Notes: generated by a model from the sequence alone, not told the origin. Positions 27,559-37,013 are shown, counted from the stretch's first letter. The stretch is 64,000 nucleotides of DNA from Flavobacteriales bacterium (GCA_016717225.1 JADKGB010000018.1:18744-82743); one strand, 5' to 3'. Translations and numbers: made by a program.

Positions 27559-29886
27559 ATGAACAGAACATTGCGAAAATTCGCATTCACCACTTCCGTC
27601 TTTTGGATCAGCAGTATGGCCAGCGCGCAATGCTGCGACTACCTCCTGGTAATGCATGACAGCTACGGCGACGATTGGAACGGAGGCCTGCTGCAAGTGA
27701 ACAGAAATGGATCGCTAATTGGCATTTTTTCGGCGATCGGAGCAGGGAACGACACGGTGTTCACGGTGTGCAATGGAGATCAATTGGAACTGGTGTACTC
27801 CGCCGGTGATTATGAGAACGAGAACACCTACCAGCTCTTCGATCCTGCGGGCAATGTGGTCTTCGCTGATGGCCCCACCCCGAACACAGGTATCGTATTC
27901 ACGGGTGTGGGGGATTGCGATGCAGTGGCTGCTCCAGGAAGCGTTCCGTGCGCTGCCATTCCCATTGATACAGTGGACTGCCTGCTGGTGGATAATACAA
28001 CTGCCATCGGGACAGGCATCGATCCCGGTTGCGCCAACTATCAGGGTTCCGATCTCTGGTATGTTATGCCCGTTCCGCCGAGCGGCAACGTGAGTGTGGG
28101 TACCTACGATGCGGGAGGTTTGAATGACACCGGTGTGGCTCTATGGACCGGTACGAACTGCATTGATCTCACCCAGCGCGGTTGTGATGATGATGGCGGT
28201 GATGTTTATTTCTCCCTGGCCTTGGCGTACGAGCTGCCCGTTGGGGAAATGCTCTACATACAGGTCTTCGGCTACGGCGGAGGAACTGGGGCGTTCGAAC
28301 TCTGTGTTACCGACCTGGGTACCGTTACGCTGGAAAGCTCCGAGTTGCCGATCGTCATGATCAACACACTTGGTCAGGAGATCGTGGACGAACCGAAGAT
28401 CGACGCGCTGATGGAGATCAAGTACAACGGACCGGGCAACCTTACCTACGTTACGGATCCAGCGAACGTGTACAATGGGGTTGTTGGTATCGAGATACGC
28501 GGTGCATCGTCCGCTGGCTATCCGCAGCGTCCCTATGGCTTCGAAACGCGCGACTCCTTGGGTGCGAACCTCGATGTGTCGTTGCTCGGCATGCCGGCGG
28601 AACATGATTGGGTGCTGCTCTCCAACTACAACGACCGCTCGCTGATCAAGAACCAGCTCGCTTTCAAGGTTTCGGAGGGAATGGGGCAGTATGCACCGCG
28701 CACACACCTCTGCGAAGTGCTTGTCGACAGTGTTTACAAGGGCATCTACGTGTTCGGTGAAAAGATCAAGCGCGATGCCGGGCGGGTTGATATCGCCAAG
28801 CTCACTGCGGATGAGAATTCCGGCGACGATCTTACCGGAGGATACATCTTCATGCAGGCCTATTGGGACAACAACAACAGTTTCCTCTCCAATTACCACC
28901 CCATCGATCATCCCGAATTCGATGTGTATTTCGTCTACCATACTCCATCACCCGATTCCATTACTGATCCGCAGCGTGATTACATAGCTGCCTTTGTCGA
29001 TTCAGTGGAAACGGCGTTGTACAGCACTGCGTTCGCTGATCCGGCTATCGGTTACCGGAAATACATGGACGTGAAGTCGTTCATCGATTACTTCCTGGTG
29101 AACGAGGTGTCGCGGAGCAATGATGGCTTCAAGAAGAGCGTGTACTTCCACAAGGACAAGAACTCGAACGGTGGCAAATTGAAGGCGGGACCGGTATGGG
29201 ATTTCGACTGGGCTTGGAAAAACATCGCCAGCTGTTCGATCTTCTCAGCCACCGATGGATCGGGATGGGCGCACCAGATCAACGATTGCTTCACTGACAA
29301 CTATTCCTGCGGCTGGTATTTGCGGCTTCTTCAGGACAGCTCCTTCAACGATGAATTGCGGTGCAGCTACGAGGAATACCGCACCACGGTGTTGGATACT
29401 GCTTTCCTCTTCAATTACATCGACAGCATCGGTGATCGCGTACAGAATGCGCAGGCCCGGCACTTCCAGAAGTGGCCCCTCCTTGGCGTAGGGGGAGAAG
29501 CACCGGATGTCGGCCCTGTGGCCACCACGTATGCCGCCGAACTCGATTCCCTGAAGGCGTGGATCACATTGCGCCTCGCGTGGCTCGATGCCAACATACC
29601 CGGAACGTGCATCAATACATCGGTGGAGGCCAGCAATGCGGTAAGCACACTCTCGTGTTATCCCAATCCCAGTTCTGGCGTTTTCCACTTTCAAGGATCA
29701 ATAGCCAGCAATGGCTCCCACGTGATGTCGATCCATGATCTCGCGTGGAGGGAGTTGGATCGATTCCCGCTTTCTTCCGGACAGCAGAATTTCGATTACA
29801 TGATCAACGGAAGCGGTACTTATTTCTTCAGTGTTCAGGATCGTTCCGGTCGCACGCTACAGTTGGGCAAGCTGATCGTGTTTTAG
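27559..29886 (+). CDS. Secreted CotH-kinase-like protein with T9SS type A tail
   Basis: 775 residues with a signal peptide ending near A-S-A-Q. The N-terminal ~260 residues form a beta domain with Y-G-D-D-W-N-G-G, which is common in T9SS cargo, plus a pre-peptidase-like domain. Residues ~300-600 match the CotH family: F-G-E-K-I-K-R-D-x-G-R-V-D-I, N-E-V-S-R-S-N-D-G-F-K-K-S and K-A-G-P-V-W-D-F-D-W-A-W. CotH proteins have an atypical protein kinase fold; the D-F-D motif would be the metal-binding aspartates. The C-terminus is a T9SS type A domain (C-Y-P-N-P-S-S-G). Likely exported, with activity on other surface proteins unproven. Confidence 0.9.
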   Translation: MNRTLRKFAFTTSVFWISSMASAQCCDYLLVMHDSYGDDWNGGLLQVNRNGSLIGIFSAIGAGNDTVFTVCNGDQLELVYSAGDYENENTYQLFDPAGNVVFADGPTPNTGIVFTGVGDCDAVAAPGSVPCAAIPIDTVDCLLVDNTTAIGTGIDPGCANYQGSDLWYVMPVPPSGNVSVGTYDAGGLNDTGVALWTGTNCIDLTQRGCDDDGGDVYFSLALAYELPVGEMLYIQVFGYGGGTGAFELCVTDLGTVTLESSELPIVMINTLGQEIVDEPKIDALMEIKYNGPGNLTYVTDPANVYNGVVGIEIRGASSAGYPQRPYGFETRDSLGANLDVSLLGMPAEHDWVLLSNYNDRSLIKNQLAFKVSEGMGQYAPRTHLCEVLVDSVYKGIYVFGEKIKRDAGRVDIAKLTADENSGDDLTGGYIFMQAYWDNNNSFLSNYHPIDHPEFDVYFVYHTPSPDSITDPQRDYIAAFVDSVETALYSTAFADPAIGYRKYMDVKSFIDYFLVNEVSRSNDGFKKSVYFHKDKNSNGGKLKAGPVWDFDWAWKNIASCSIFSATDGSGWAHQINDCFTDNYSCGWYLRLLQDSSFNDELRCSYEEYRTTVLDTAFLFNYIDSIGDRVQNAQARHFQKWPLLGVGGEAPDVGPVATTYAAELDSLKAWITLRLAWLDANIPGTCINTSVEASNAVSTLSCYPNPSSGVFHFQGSIASNGSHVMSIHDLAWRELDRFPLSSGQQNFDYMINGSGTYFFSVQDRSGRTLQLGKLIVF

Positions 29887-30266
29887 CGAAAGTTGAACGA
29901 TCAGAATGGGAGTGGCGGAGACGCGTATATCAGTTGCTTGGAATAGCTAATAGCATTTCGCAATCACTGTTGTCCGGGAAAGATCCAGCCGAAATCGTGG
30001 AACCGAAGAACCGCAAGGGTTTTCAGAGAGTTGAGTTTGAGGGGGGCTTCTGTTTTCGAACTGCTCAACATGGTCGTGAACAAGCCGAGATTCCGGGTCA
30101 GGCCCGGAATGACAGATTTCATGGAAGCCGCGATCGGCGGGCACAGCCCGCCGATCGCGGCTTCCTACACCAATGTCACTGCGGCCCTGCCCCGGAGCCT
30201 CATCCGGGGCGCAGTCTCCCGAAGGTCTCCGGACAACAGTGATTTCGTAATACGGCCAACAGGCTT
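29887..30266. other. Gene-free region with palindromic (REP-like) elements
   Basis: No gene is supported here. It contains three palindromes: attccggg / cccggaat (30090-30110), a 20-bp perfect hairpin (30123-30165) and ccccgga / tccgggg (30190-30209). The first recurs near 31722-31742 and the third near 42697-42716, so this is a cluster of dispersed intergenic repeats. Short frames crossing it are translations of the repeats. Confidence 0.7.
30123..30165. repeat. Perfect 20-bp inverted repeat with 3-nt loop
   Basis: Arm 30123-30142 is the exact reverse complement of 30146-30165, loop ACA. It lies between the convergent CotH-like and OsmC genes. It has no T-tract on either side, which suggests a REP/MITE-like element or a bidirectional stem rather than a classical terminator. 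Confidence 0.7.
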
Positions 30267-30707
30267 TTAGCTCAGCTGGGCACTCAGCGTAATGGGCACG
30301 CTCTTCAGCACTTGGCTGATGGGGCAGTTCACCTTCGCATCCTCCGTGCAGGTGTCGAACGTGGCTTGATCGATGCCGGGGACCTTCGCCTGCAGGTCGA
30401 GGTGAATGCCCACGATGCCGTTGCCACCGGGCACAGGCCCCATGTGGATCTCGGAGGTGCAGCGCAGCTCAGTCGGCGTGAAGCCGTGGTTGCCGAGCAC
30501 AAAGCTCAGCTTCATGGTGAAGCAGCTGGCATGTGCAGCTGCGACAAGCTCTTCCGGGTTCGTACCGGCCTTGCCGTCCTCGCTCACGAAACGCGTGAGG
30601 AAGGAGTGGGGCGTGTTGGTCAGCACGCCGCTCAAGGTGGTGATATGGCCGGATCCTTCTTTGCCGGAGCCGCTCCAGGTGGCGGTTGCTTTGCGATTGA
30701 CTGGCAT
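30267..30707 (-). CDS. OsmC family peroxiredoxin / organic hydroperoxide reductase
   Basis: 146 residues from the ATG opening M-P-V-N-R-K-A-T-A-T-W; the longer open frame upstream lacks family similarity. OsmC-type peroxidatic and resolving cysteines are present in A-A-H-A-S-C-F and N-C-P-I-S. It reduces organic hydroperoxides using thiols in the cytoplasm. Closest to the OsmC (rather than Ohr) subgroup by the F-L-T-R-F and G-T-N-P-E-E-L motifs. It stands alone; the 231 nt upstream hold no gene. Confidence 0.93.
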   Translation of the reverse strand: MPVNRKATATWSGSGKEGSGHITTLSGVLTNTPHSFLTRFVSEDGKAGTNPEELVAAAHASCFTMKLSFVLGNHGFTPTELRCTSEIHMGPVPGGNGIVGIHLDLQAKVPGIDQATFDTCTEDAKVNCPISQVLKSVPITLSAQLS

Positions 30708-30938
30708 GGATGTTTGTGTTCTGCGTTGGGGTTGCGAATGTAGTCTCAGGCGAACTGAGACAACCGGTCGCCATCCTCCGACCGGGATGGCGTTCGTGTT
30801 TACGGAGCACCGCTGCGGAGGGATCGAACGAACCGCCCCAACGAACCCGATGCGAGCCATACGCGATAGACCTATTGATCGACTCCGAACCGCGTTCCCT
30901 GAATGGCCCTCGGATCCGGTGCTATTCGAATGACCCGA

Positions 30939-31772
30939 TCATGGCACCACCAGCGTGACCGTGGAGATGCTATGGGCGGAGAAGTACCCCAAGACGTTCC
31001 CGCTCAGGTTGGACGTTGGATCGGCAGGTGCCACTCCACCGCTGCTGGTGAAGCTCTCCAAGGTGGACCAGTAGTTGAAGACGGTTTCGTCGATCGTGAG
31101 CAGATCGACGCTCAGAAGGTCGCCTGGTTCCACGGGTTCGTCGTTGTTGAACAAGGGCTGTCCATTGACCTGTCCGTCGGATAGGCGGTCATCACGCGCG
31201 AACACCAAGGGCCATTTGGTCCCGTTCACCCGCACACGTAAGCGGTAGTAGTTCACGATGCCCGCGGGGTCTGTATAGATGGGTACCACGATCAGGTTCA
31301 CGTTCCCGAATACACTGAGGCTGTCGACGGACAAGGTGTCCAGGGAAACCTCCACCGGCATGGTGCTGGAACCTGTTGTCGTTTCCCCGTCCACGGCAAC
31401 GGTGAGCGTATACGTATGACCGGGCGCACCGGACAGGAGCCCGGTACTGCGGTAAACGCCCCCGCCTTGGTGCACAAGGGCCTCATCATCGCCTTGGTCG
31501 TCGGTGATGGTCACTGTAGCGTTCTCCACCGCCGGGAGCACGTTCGGCTCCGTGAACGTGACCGAGCGACTGATGCGCACTTCGTGCGGGCCATTGCCGG
31601 GGGTCACCTCTCCCTCGATCACCAAGCGCGAGCTGGCTTCATCATAGTCCAGTACGATCTCCTTCTCGCACCCACTTAGAAGGAGCGCGGTCATTGTGAG
31701 CAGGAACGCGAACGAGCCGAGATTCCGGGTCAAGCCCGGAATGACAGCTTCTTTGTTGTTACGCATGGTCAT
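30939..31772 (-). CDS. DUF4249 outer-membrane lipoprotein partner of a TonB receptor
   Basis: 277 residues. The lipobox L-L-S-G-C lies near residue 35 behind a longer than usual n-region, part of which (V-I-P-G-L-T-R-N-L-G) is encoded by a dispersed palindromic repeat. The mature part begins C-E-K-E-I and contains R-L-V-I-E-G and D-P-A-G-I-V-N-Y-Y-R, typical of DUF4249. These lipoproteins occur with single TonB receptors in Bacteroidota and are thought to work as a SusD-like lid or partner. Its ATG overlaps the receptor stop (TGATG), indicating translational coupling. Alternative starts downstream (M-T-A-L-L-L) would leave a minimal signal. Confidence 0.88.
   Translation of the reverse strand: MTMRNNKEAVIPGLTRNLGSFAFLLTMTALLLSGCEKEIVLDYDEASSRLVIEGEVTPGNGPHEVRISRSVTFTEPNVLPAVENATVTITDDQGDDEALVHQGGGVYRSTGLLSGAPGHTYTLTVAVDGETTTGSSTMPVEVSLDTLSVDSLSVFGNVNLIVVPIYTDPAGIVNYYRLRVRVNGTKWPLVFARDDRLSDGQVNGQPLFNNDEPVEPGDLLSVDLLTIDETVFNYWSTLESFTSSGGVAPADPTSNLSGNVLGYFSAHSISTVTLVVP
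31717..31747. repeat. Second copy of the attccggg/cccggaat palindromic repeat, inside a coding region
   Basis: A 31-nt segment nearly identical to 30085-30114 (one base different in the loop). Here it falls within the signal-peptide n-region of the DUF4249 lipoprotein gene. Confidence 0.75.
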
Positions 31773-34129
31773 CAGAAGGAGAAGTTGTAAGAGACTGACG
31801 GCACCCAGCGGAAGAGGCTCGTTTGCAAGGCGCGCGTGCGGCTTGGATCATTTGGATCGGTCTCGAACGCCACGCTGAAGGGATACTCCCGGCCATACGC
31901 GTTGTAGATCGAGAACGCCCAGTTCCCTTCGAACTTCGCTTCTGGCCGCTTTTTCAGCACGAGCGAAAGGTCCAACCGGTGGTAAGCGGGCAGGCGGCTG
32001 CTGTTGCGTGCTGTGTAAGCGAAGACCACATCCCCGTCCAAGATGTACTTACCTGACGGAACGGTAACGGCGTTGCCGGTCTGAAAGGTCCAAAGGGCGG
32101 AAAGGCTCACGCGCTTGCTCAGCTCGTACATGCCCACGATGCTCACGTCGTGCGTACGGTCCTGCCGTGCAGCGAACCAGGCGCCCTGATCGATTTCGGC
32201 GAAAGAACGTTCCGTGCGGCTGAGCGTATAGCCCACCCAGCCCGTGAAGCGGCCGCTGTTCTTGCGTGCGAGGAACTCCACGCCATAGGCCCGGCCTTTC
32301 CCGAAGACCAGATCGCCCTCCACCAACTGGTTCGCCTGCAGTTCCGTTCCACTTCGGTAGTCGATCTGGTTCTGCATCCACTTATAGTAAGCTTCTACGC
32401 TCAACTGAATGGTATTCTCCTTGCACACAAGGTCGTGGAACCAGCCGCCGGAGACCTGATCGCCGATCTCCGGCCGCACGTTGTTCGTGTTCGGGATCCA
32501 CTGGTCGCTCGGGTTGTTGCCAGAGCTGGTACTAAGCAGGTGTATATGCTGCGTGGTGCGCGCATAGGCGGCCTTTAAGGAGGTGTTCTTCGTGAGCATA
32601 TAGCTGAAGGACGCCCGTGGCTCAGGGTTCACATAGGTTTTCAGGAAGTCACCAGTGGCAGAGCTGGTATCGATCGCATTACCCTCCCGATCGAAGGCGT
32701 AGAAGTCGCCAGGGCCGAGCACGCTGTACACCGACAAGCGGGTACCCACGGCGATGGACAGTTTATCGGTGATCGACTTGTCCCACGAGGCGTACAAGCC
32801 GTTCTCCCAACCATACCGGTCCTGTATGCGGGTGTCGTTCAATCCGGATCCTTCGGAGGTGACCACGCCGGGTAAGGCCGTATGGTGGATGGAATTGAAC
32901 CCGAAGCGGAACCGGGAACCGGGTTTCTGGTAGTAGCTGATCTCATGGGACAGGTTGACATCGCGCACGCCGCTGCGCACCCGAAAGTCCGCATCACCGC
33001 TCTTGATGGAGACGGTGTAACGATAGTCCGAGTAAATGAGCGAGGTGTTCGAGAACCAACGTGATCCGTAGATGTGGTTCCAGCGCAACGTGCCCGTGAG
33101 GTTACCCCAGTCGAGGCCGAAGGCGGTACCGAAGCCGAGCCGATCGCGCCCGAAGTAGCCGCTGAGGAAGAGCTTGTCCTTCTTCCCCACATCCCAGTTC
33201 AGCTTCGTGTTGATGTCGTAGAAGTACAACTGGCTGCTGCTCGTGCCCTCATCCGGCGAGAGTTTCAGAAAAACGTCCGCATAGGTGCGACGGGCTGCGA
33301 TGAGGAACGAGGCTTTGTCCTTCATGATCGGTCCTTCGGCCATCAGGTTCGTACTGATCAAGCCCACGCTGCCGCTGTACTTCACTCGCTGGTCGTTGCC
33401 TTCTTTCAACCGGATGTCCAACACCGAGGACAAACGGCCGCCGTATTCGGCGGGAATGCTGCCCTTGAACAGTTGCACATCCTTGACGACGTTCGTGTTG
33501 AACGTGCTGAAGAAGCCGAGCAGATGGTTCGGGTTGTACACCGGCGCTTCATCGAAGAGGATGAGGTTCTGATCGCTGGCTCCGCCACGCACGAATAGCC
33601 CGGCACTTCCATCCCCGCCGCTCTTTACGCCGGGCAAGAGCTGCAACGACTTCAGCACATCCCGTTCACCGAAGATCACGGGCATCTTCTCCACGGAGGA
33701 CATGTTCAAGCGCTCCACACCGATGTCCGGGCGATCGATCGGGCGCACCGTGCGATCCTCGGTCACCACCACTTCCTTGAGCACCGAATTCGGCGTGAGC
33801 GCGATGTCCAGCACCTGCTTCTCGCGCAGGTCCACCACGCGCTCGTATCTCGCGAAACCCACGTAGATGCAAGCCACGGTGTACGTGCCCGGTTCCACCG
33901 TGAGCGAATAGAAGCCGTACTCGTTCGCCACCGCGCCCACCTGGGTTGCCCCTTTCAGTATGATGGATGCCCCGATCAGCTCTTCGCCGCTGGTGCTGTC
34001 ACGTACGGTTCCGCTGAGGGTGGCGCGGCCGCTTTGGGCGATGGCTCCCCCCAGGACCAGCAGCATCGCTAGGGCGACCAAAAGGGCACGGCGCCGTAAT
34101 ACGATGCAGGTAAGGTGGACGGATCTCAT
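31772..34129 (-). CDS. TonB-dependent outer-membrane receptor with CarboxypepD-like N-terminal domain
   Basis: 785 residues from the ATG at 34129, which opens a signal peptide (M-R-S-V-H-L...G-G-A-I-A-Q); the frame extends 42 codons further upstream without signal character. A CarboxypepD_reg-like domain (G-T-V-R-D-S-T-S-G-E-x-L-I-G-A-S) comes first. The plug follows (V-E-K-M-P-V-I-F-G-E-R-D-V-L-K, L-P-G-V-K-S-G-G-D-G-S-A-G-L-F-V-R-G-G), then a ~600-residue beta-barrel ending in Y-N-F-S-F. It imports an unknown ligand across the outer membrane using TonB energy. Coupled by a TGATG junction to the DUF4249 lipoprotein downstream, the two forming one uptake unit. No regulator or substrate-degrading enzyme is adjacent. 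Confidence 0.93.
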   Translation of the reverse strand: MRSVHLTCIVLRRRALLVALAMLLVLGGAIAQSGRATLSGTVRDSTSGEELIGASIILKGATQVGAVANEYGFYSLTVEPGTYTVACIYVGFARYERVVDLREKQVLDIALTPNSVLKEVVVTEDRTVRPIDRPDIGVERLNMSSVEKMPVIFGERDVLKSLQLLPGVKSGGDGSAGLFVRGGASDQNLILFDEAPVYNPNHLLGFFSTFNTNVVKDVQLFKGSIPAEYGGRLSSVLDIRLKEGNDQRVKYSGSVGLISTNLMAEGPIMKDKASFLIAARRTYADVFLKLSPDEGTSSSQLYFYDINTKLNWDVGKKDKLFLSGYFGRDRLGFGTAFGLDWGNLTGTLRWNHIYGSRWFSNTSLIYSDYRYTVSIKSGDADFRVRSGVRDVNLSHEISYYQKPGSRFRFGFNSIHHTALPGVVTSEGSGLNDTRIQDRYGWENGLYASWDKSITDKLSIAVGTRLSVYSVLGPGDFYAFDREGNAIDTSSATGDFLKTYVNPEPRASFSYMLTKNTSLKAAYARTTQHIHLLSTSSGNNPSDQWIPNTNNVRPEIGDQVSGGWFHDLVCKENTIQLSVEAYYKWMQNQIDYRSGTELQANQLVEGDLVFGKGRAYGVEFLARKNSGRFTGWVGYTLSRTERSFAEIDQGAWFAARQDRTHDVSIVGMYELSKRVSLSALWTFQTGNAVTVPSGKYILDGDVVFAYTARNSSRLPAYHRLDLSLVLKKRPEAKFEGNWAFSIYNAYGREYPFSVAFETDPNDPSRTRALQTSLFRWVPSVSYNFSF

Positions 34130-34437
34130 GAGTTGGAAGTGCGCGCGGTGTAACACGCGGAATTGGAGAATGTTCGGCTTGGTCGAAGCCGGTTGCGCTG
34201 ATCGGCGGCGGGAACGGAGATCGGCCATGAAGCCGATGATGGTGGCAAGGTGCACAAAGCGCTCAAGTTGCGGAACGGATGCAACGTTGAAGCGGCAGGG
34301 CTATGAGGTCCGGTAGTGGTGCTCACTCTATTGGCAGGCCGGTATGGCGCGCTGTTGATCTTCGTTAACCAGGGGCATGTCCGGGGAACAAACGGCTGCC
34401 TGGGTGCGTTCGCCGCATAACCAACACAACGAACAAC
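34130..34437. other. Divergent intergenic region, no gene seen
   Basis: 308 nt between the divergent TonB receptor and NTF2-like lipoprotein genes. It must carry both promoters, but I found no clear TAnnTTTG box and no hairpin worth naming. Confidence 0.4.
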
Positions 34438-35112
34438 ATGACGACGATGACAGGATACCCATGGGTGAAACCCCTTGGAGCAATAGCTACGATCGCGCTG
34501 CTTTCCGCATGCACTGAGGTGGTAGAGCAAGCCAAGGAGGTGAAAGCCGTGGTTGCAACCACCAACGACAAGGTTCAGAAGGTCATCGATGAACTGGGCC
34601 TGGTCTATGTGGAGGAAGGGGCGCAGGACATCATCACTTACGATGAGGTCAACGCGGCCCAACAGGCGTGGTGCGATGCCCTGGTGCGCATCGGACAGCT
34701 GAAGAAAGAAGGCGGCGACTATCGAGCCTTTGCCGAACAGGTGCTTTCCGAAGCGTACAACTACGACCAAGGCAAGGTCTTCTTCAAGCCCACGCTGGCC
34801 TTCGGTGACCAGACGTTCCGGAACGACAAGAAAGGGGCTTTGGCCTACTTCGTTGGTGGCGACCCGGACTATCCGAACGACAAGGGCTTCGCCCTTACGC
34901 CTTGGGTGAAGGCACGGTACGGCAACGCGGGTAACAAGAACGAGGGCATCCAGATCTACGGGTCGGTCGCCATCACCATGGGCAACGTGTGGGTGACCAA
35001 CGAGGCTGGGGATGAAGTGATGGTGGACAAGACTTGGGTCTTCAAGAAAGGGAAGGACGGCAAGCTGCGCATCATCGTTCACAAGTCAGCCCTTCCGTAC
35101 AAGCCTAGCTAA
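34438..35112 (+). CDS. NTF2-like lipoprotein of unknown function
   Basis: 224 residues. The lipobox L-L-S-A-C falls near residue 25, followed by a short helical stretch. The rest resembles an NTF2/SnoaL-like fold protein known from many bacteria and sometimes misannotated as phosphoribosyl-AMP cyclohydrolase: L-F/V-F-F-K-P-T-L-A-F-G-D-Q-T-F-R, A-L-A-Y-F-V-G-G-D, G-F-A-L-T-P-W-V-K, K-L-R-I-I-V-H-K-S-A-L-P-Y. A cone-shaped ligand pocket is expected but no catalytic residues can be named. Likely anchored in the envelope. An intrinsic terminator follows directly. Confidence 0.82.
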   Translation: MTTMTGYPWVKPLGAIATIALLSACTEVVEQAKEVKAVVATTNDKVQKVIDELGLVYVEEGAQDIITYDEVNAAQQAWCDALVRIGQLKKEGGDYRAFAEQVLSEAYNYDQGKVFFKPTLAFGDQTFRNDKKGALAYFVGGDPDYPNDKGFALTPWVKARYGNAGNKNEGIQIYGSVAITMGNVWVTNEAGDEVMVDKTWVFKKGKDGKLRIIVHKSALPYKPS

Positions 35113-35128
35113 CGGACAAGAACGCGGT

Positions 35129-35165
35129 CGACTGCGGGCTGGAAAGGGTCCGCAGTCGGCTTTTT
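35129..35165 (+). terminator. Intrinsic terminator after the NTF2-like lipoprotein gene
   Basis: A 9-bp stem (cgactgcgg / ccgcagtcg, 35129-35137 and 35150-35158) is followed by a T run to 35165. Confidence 0.85.
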
Positions 35166-35185
35166 ACCACACCTTCAGCGGATCA

Positions 35186-35959
35186 ATGAGAACTACCATC
35201 CTCGTCCTGTTATTGGTATGCACCGCTCATGCGCAGGCACAGAACGATCGCATCAACAACCGCGGCACGATCGGTTGGTACAACACCTTCGGCACCTTCA
35301 AGCTGTCAGACAAATGGGGCGTGCATGCCGAGTACCAATGGCGCAGGGACAACCTGATCACCGACTGGCAACAAAGCCTCGTGCGTGCAGGGATGAACTA
35401 CCAGCTCAAACCTACAGTACTGCTCCGGGTGGGCTATGCGTGGATCGAGACGTTCCCCTATGGCGAGCTACCGCTCAACGGGCTGGGCCGCGACTTCACG
35501 GAGCACCGCACGTTCCAGATGGTGCAGCTCACGCAGAAGGAGGGCATCTTCGACCTGTCCCACCGCTTCATGCTGGAGCAGCGCTTCGTAGGGCGTTACA
35601 GCAGCGCAGCTGTGGACACGGAGGATGAGTTCCCGCTGCTGCATCGTGCCCGCTACATGGTGCGCATACAAGCGCCCCTGAAGGGAACGACGATCGCGGA
35701 CAAGACCCCGTATGCGGCCGTTTACAACGAGGTCTTCATCGGTTTCGGGAAGAACGTGAACGCGAACGTGTTCGACCAGAACCGGCTTGGGATGCTCCTG
35801 GGCTACCGGTTCAACGGCACTGTCCGCGTGGAAGCGGGTTACCTCAACCAGATCGTGCAGTTCGGAAGGCGGATCGAGGGCCGGAACGTGTTCCAAAACA
35901 ACCAGGGGTTGATCGTGAATGCGTACGTGAACTTCGATCTTAGCAAGAAGCAGAAGTAG
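35186..35959 (+). CDS. DUF2490 outer-membrane beta-barrel protein
   Basis: 257 residues with a signal peptide ending A-Q-A-Q. DUF2490 features are visible: W-x-H-A-E-Y-Q-W-R-x-D, L-R-A/V-G-M-N-Y-Q-L, G-Y-A-W, a central H-R-F-M-L-E-Q-R-F and a terminal strand with alternating hydrophobics (V-N-A-Y-V-N-F-D-L). It is probably a small outer-membrane beta-barrel of unknown cargo. It starts 21 nt after a terminator, so it has its own promoter or depends on readthrough. Confidence 0.87.
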   Translation: MRTTILVLLLVCTAHAQAQNDRINNRGTIGWYNTFGTFKLSDKWGVHAEYQWRRDNLITDWQQSLVRAGMNYQLKPTVLLRVGYAWIETFPYGELPLNGLGRDFTEHRTFQMVQLTQKEGIFDLSHRFMLEQRFVGRYSSAAVDTEDEFPLLHRARYMVRIQAPLKGTTIADKTPYAAVYNEVFIGFGKNVNANVFDQNRLGMLLGYRFNGTVRVEAGYLNQIVQFGRRIEGRNVFQNNQGLIVNAYVNFDLSKKQK

Positions 35960-35991
35960 AGGGTTCGGGCTGAGTACCCACTCCTCCGTCT

Positions 35992-36387
35992 TTAACGCAG
36001 GCTCATCGTTTCCCCTTTCAACCGACGATAATTCAAGAGGAACAACCACTCGGCGTGAGCGGCATCTTTCACAGTGCGGATGGTGAACTCCGTCCAATCC
36101 GCATAGGCTGGGCCGCCGTAGCGGAACTTCCGCGCCAGCCCTTTTGCGATCAGCGCTTGCGCTAACGGTGTCGACGTGGCAAGGTGCATGTCACCGCTGA
36201 AGTGGATGTGCCCCAGTTCTTCTTCGCCAACATAGAAGTCCGCGCCATCGGGTACCGTTGGTCGGAAGAGGTCCCAATGCGTGGCACTGATCACACCGGG
36301 CAGCGCTTGAACCGCAAGCGATACGCGCTCCAGCGGCTGTTGGAGGGTGGGCGGCGGGATATGTCTCCCTTTGGCCTCGAGTTTCAT
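35992..36387 (-). CDS. DUF5519 (luciferase-domain) protein
   Basis: 131 residues, cytoplasmic. It matches the DUF5519/'luciferase family' small proteins by E-L-G-H-I-H-x-x-x-x-M-H-L near the middle, L-I-A-K-G-L-A-R near the helix and a terminal H-A-E-W-L-F-L-L-N-Y-R-R-L. The function of the family is not known and the name does not imply light production. Convergent with the DUF2490 gene. Confidence 0.8.
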   Translation of the reverse strand: MKLEAKGRHIPPPTLQQPLERVSLAVQALPGVISATHWDLFRPTVPDGADFYVGEEELGHIHFSGDMHLATSTPLAQALIAKGLARKFRYGGPAYADWTEFTIRTVKDAAHAEWLFLLNYRRLKGETMSLR

Positions 36388-36506
36388 ACTGTGCGTGTTC
36401 GTTTTGGTAGTTGGTGTTCCGTACGAAGTTGCAAAGGATAGGGCTGAACGGACGAACAGCCACCCCGCATAGCGGAATGGCTGTTCAGCGCTGATCGATC
36501 AATACC

Positions 36507-37013
36507 TTACGGCATCACGACCGTATCAATGACGTGGACGACGCCGTTCGATCCCTTGAGGTCGGTAGCGGTCACGGTGGACATCCCACCCTTGCTGTCG
36601 GTGAGCATCACCTTGCCACCTTTCACGGAAGCGGTGAGCTTGGCACCGTTCACGGTGGTGAGCACAGCCTTACCCTTTCCTTCCTTAATGGCCGCCATCA
36701 CAGCAGCGGCATCGATGTTCCCAGCCACCACGTGGTAGGTAAGGATTCCGGCAAGCGCGCTCTTGGATTCAGGCTTCAACAGACCTTCCACGGTGCCTTT
36801 CGGCAACTTGTCGAACGCCGCGTTGGTCGGAGCGAATACGGTGAACGGTCCTTTGCCTTTCAGCGTTCCAACGAGGTCGGCGGCCTTCACGGCAGCCACC
36901 AGCGTTGTGTGGTCCTTCGAGCCGATAGCGATATCCACGACATCCACGTCTTGAGCGAACGAGAGAACACTGGCGAGCGCGAGGCCCGCGGTTACGATCA
37001 TCTTCATCATCAT
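36507..37013 (-). CDS. Secreted fasciclin (FAS1) domain protein
   Basis: 168 residues from the ATG at 37013 (a run of three ATG codons, M-M-M-K-M), followed by a signal peptide ending S-F-A-Q. One FAS1 domain fills the protein: F-T-V-F-A-P-T-N-A-A-F, L-T-Y-H-V-V-A-G and the final G-V-V-H-V-I-D-T-V-V-M-P. Such small FAS1 proteins are secreted or periplasmic and may bind ligands or mediate adhesion. In flavobacteria they are often near light-related genes; here the divergent neighbour is the rhodopsin, which may share a regulatory region. Confidence 0.93.
   Translation of the reverse strand: MMMKMIVTAGLALASVLSFAQDVDVVDIAIGSKDHTTLVAAVKAADLVGTLKGKGPFTVFAPTNAAFDKLPKGTVEGLLKPESKSALAGILTYHVVAGNIDAAAVMAAIKEGKGKAVLTTVNGAKLTASVKGGKVMLTDSKGGMSTVTATDLKGSNGVVHVIDTVVMP

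Noticed and set aside
30031..30270. Short plus-strand frame with R-V-R-P-G-M-T
   Set aside because: It is a translation of the REP-like palindromes, a common false protein.
34438..35112. Phosphoribosyl-AMP cyclohydrolase (HisI)
   Set aside because: Proteins of this family are sometimes named so, but the metal-binding cysteines of HisI are absent and the protein is a lipoprotein; NTF2-like is a better description.
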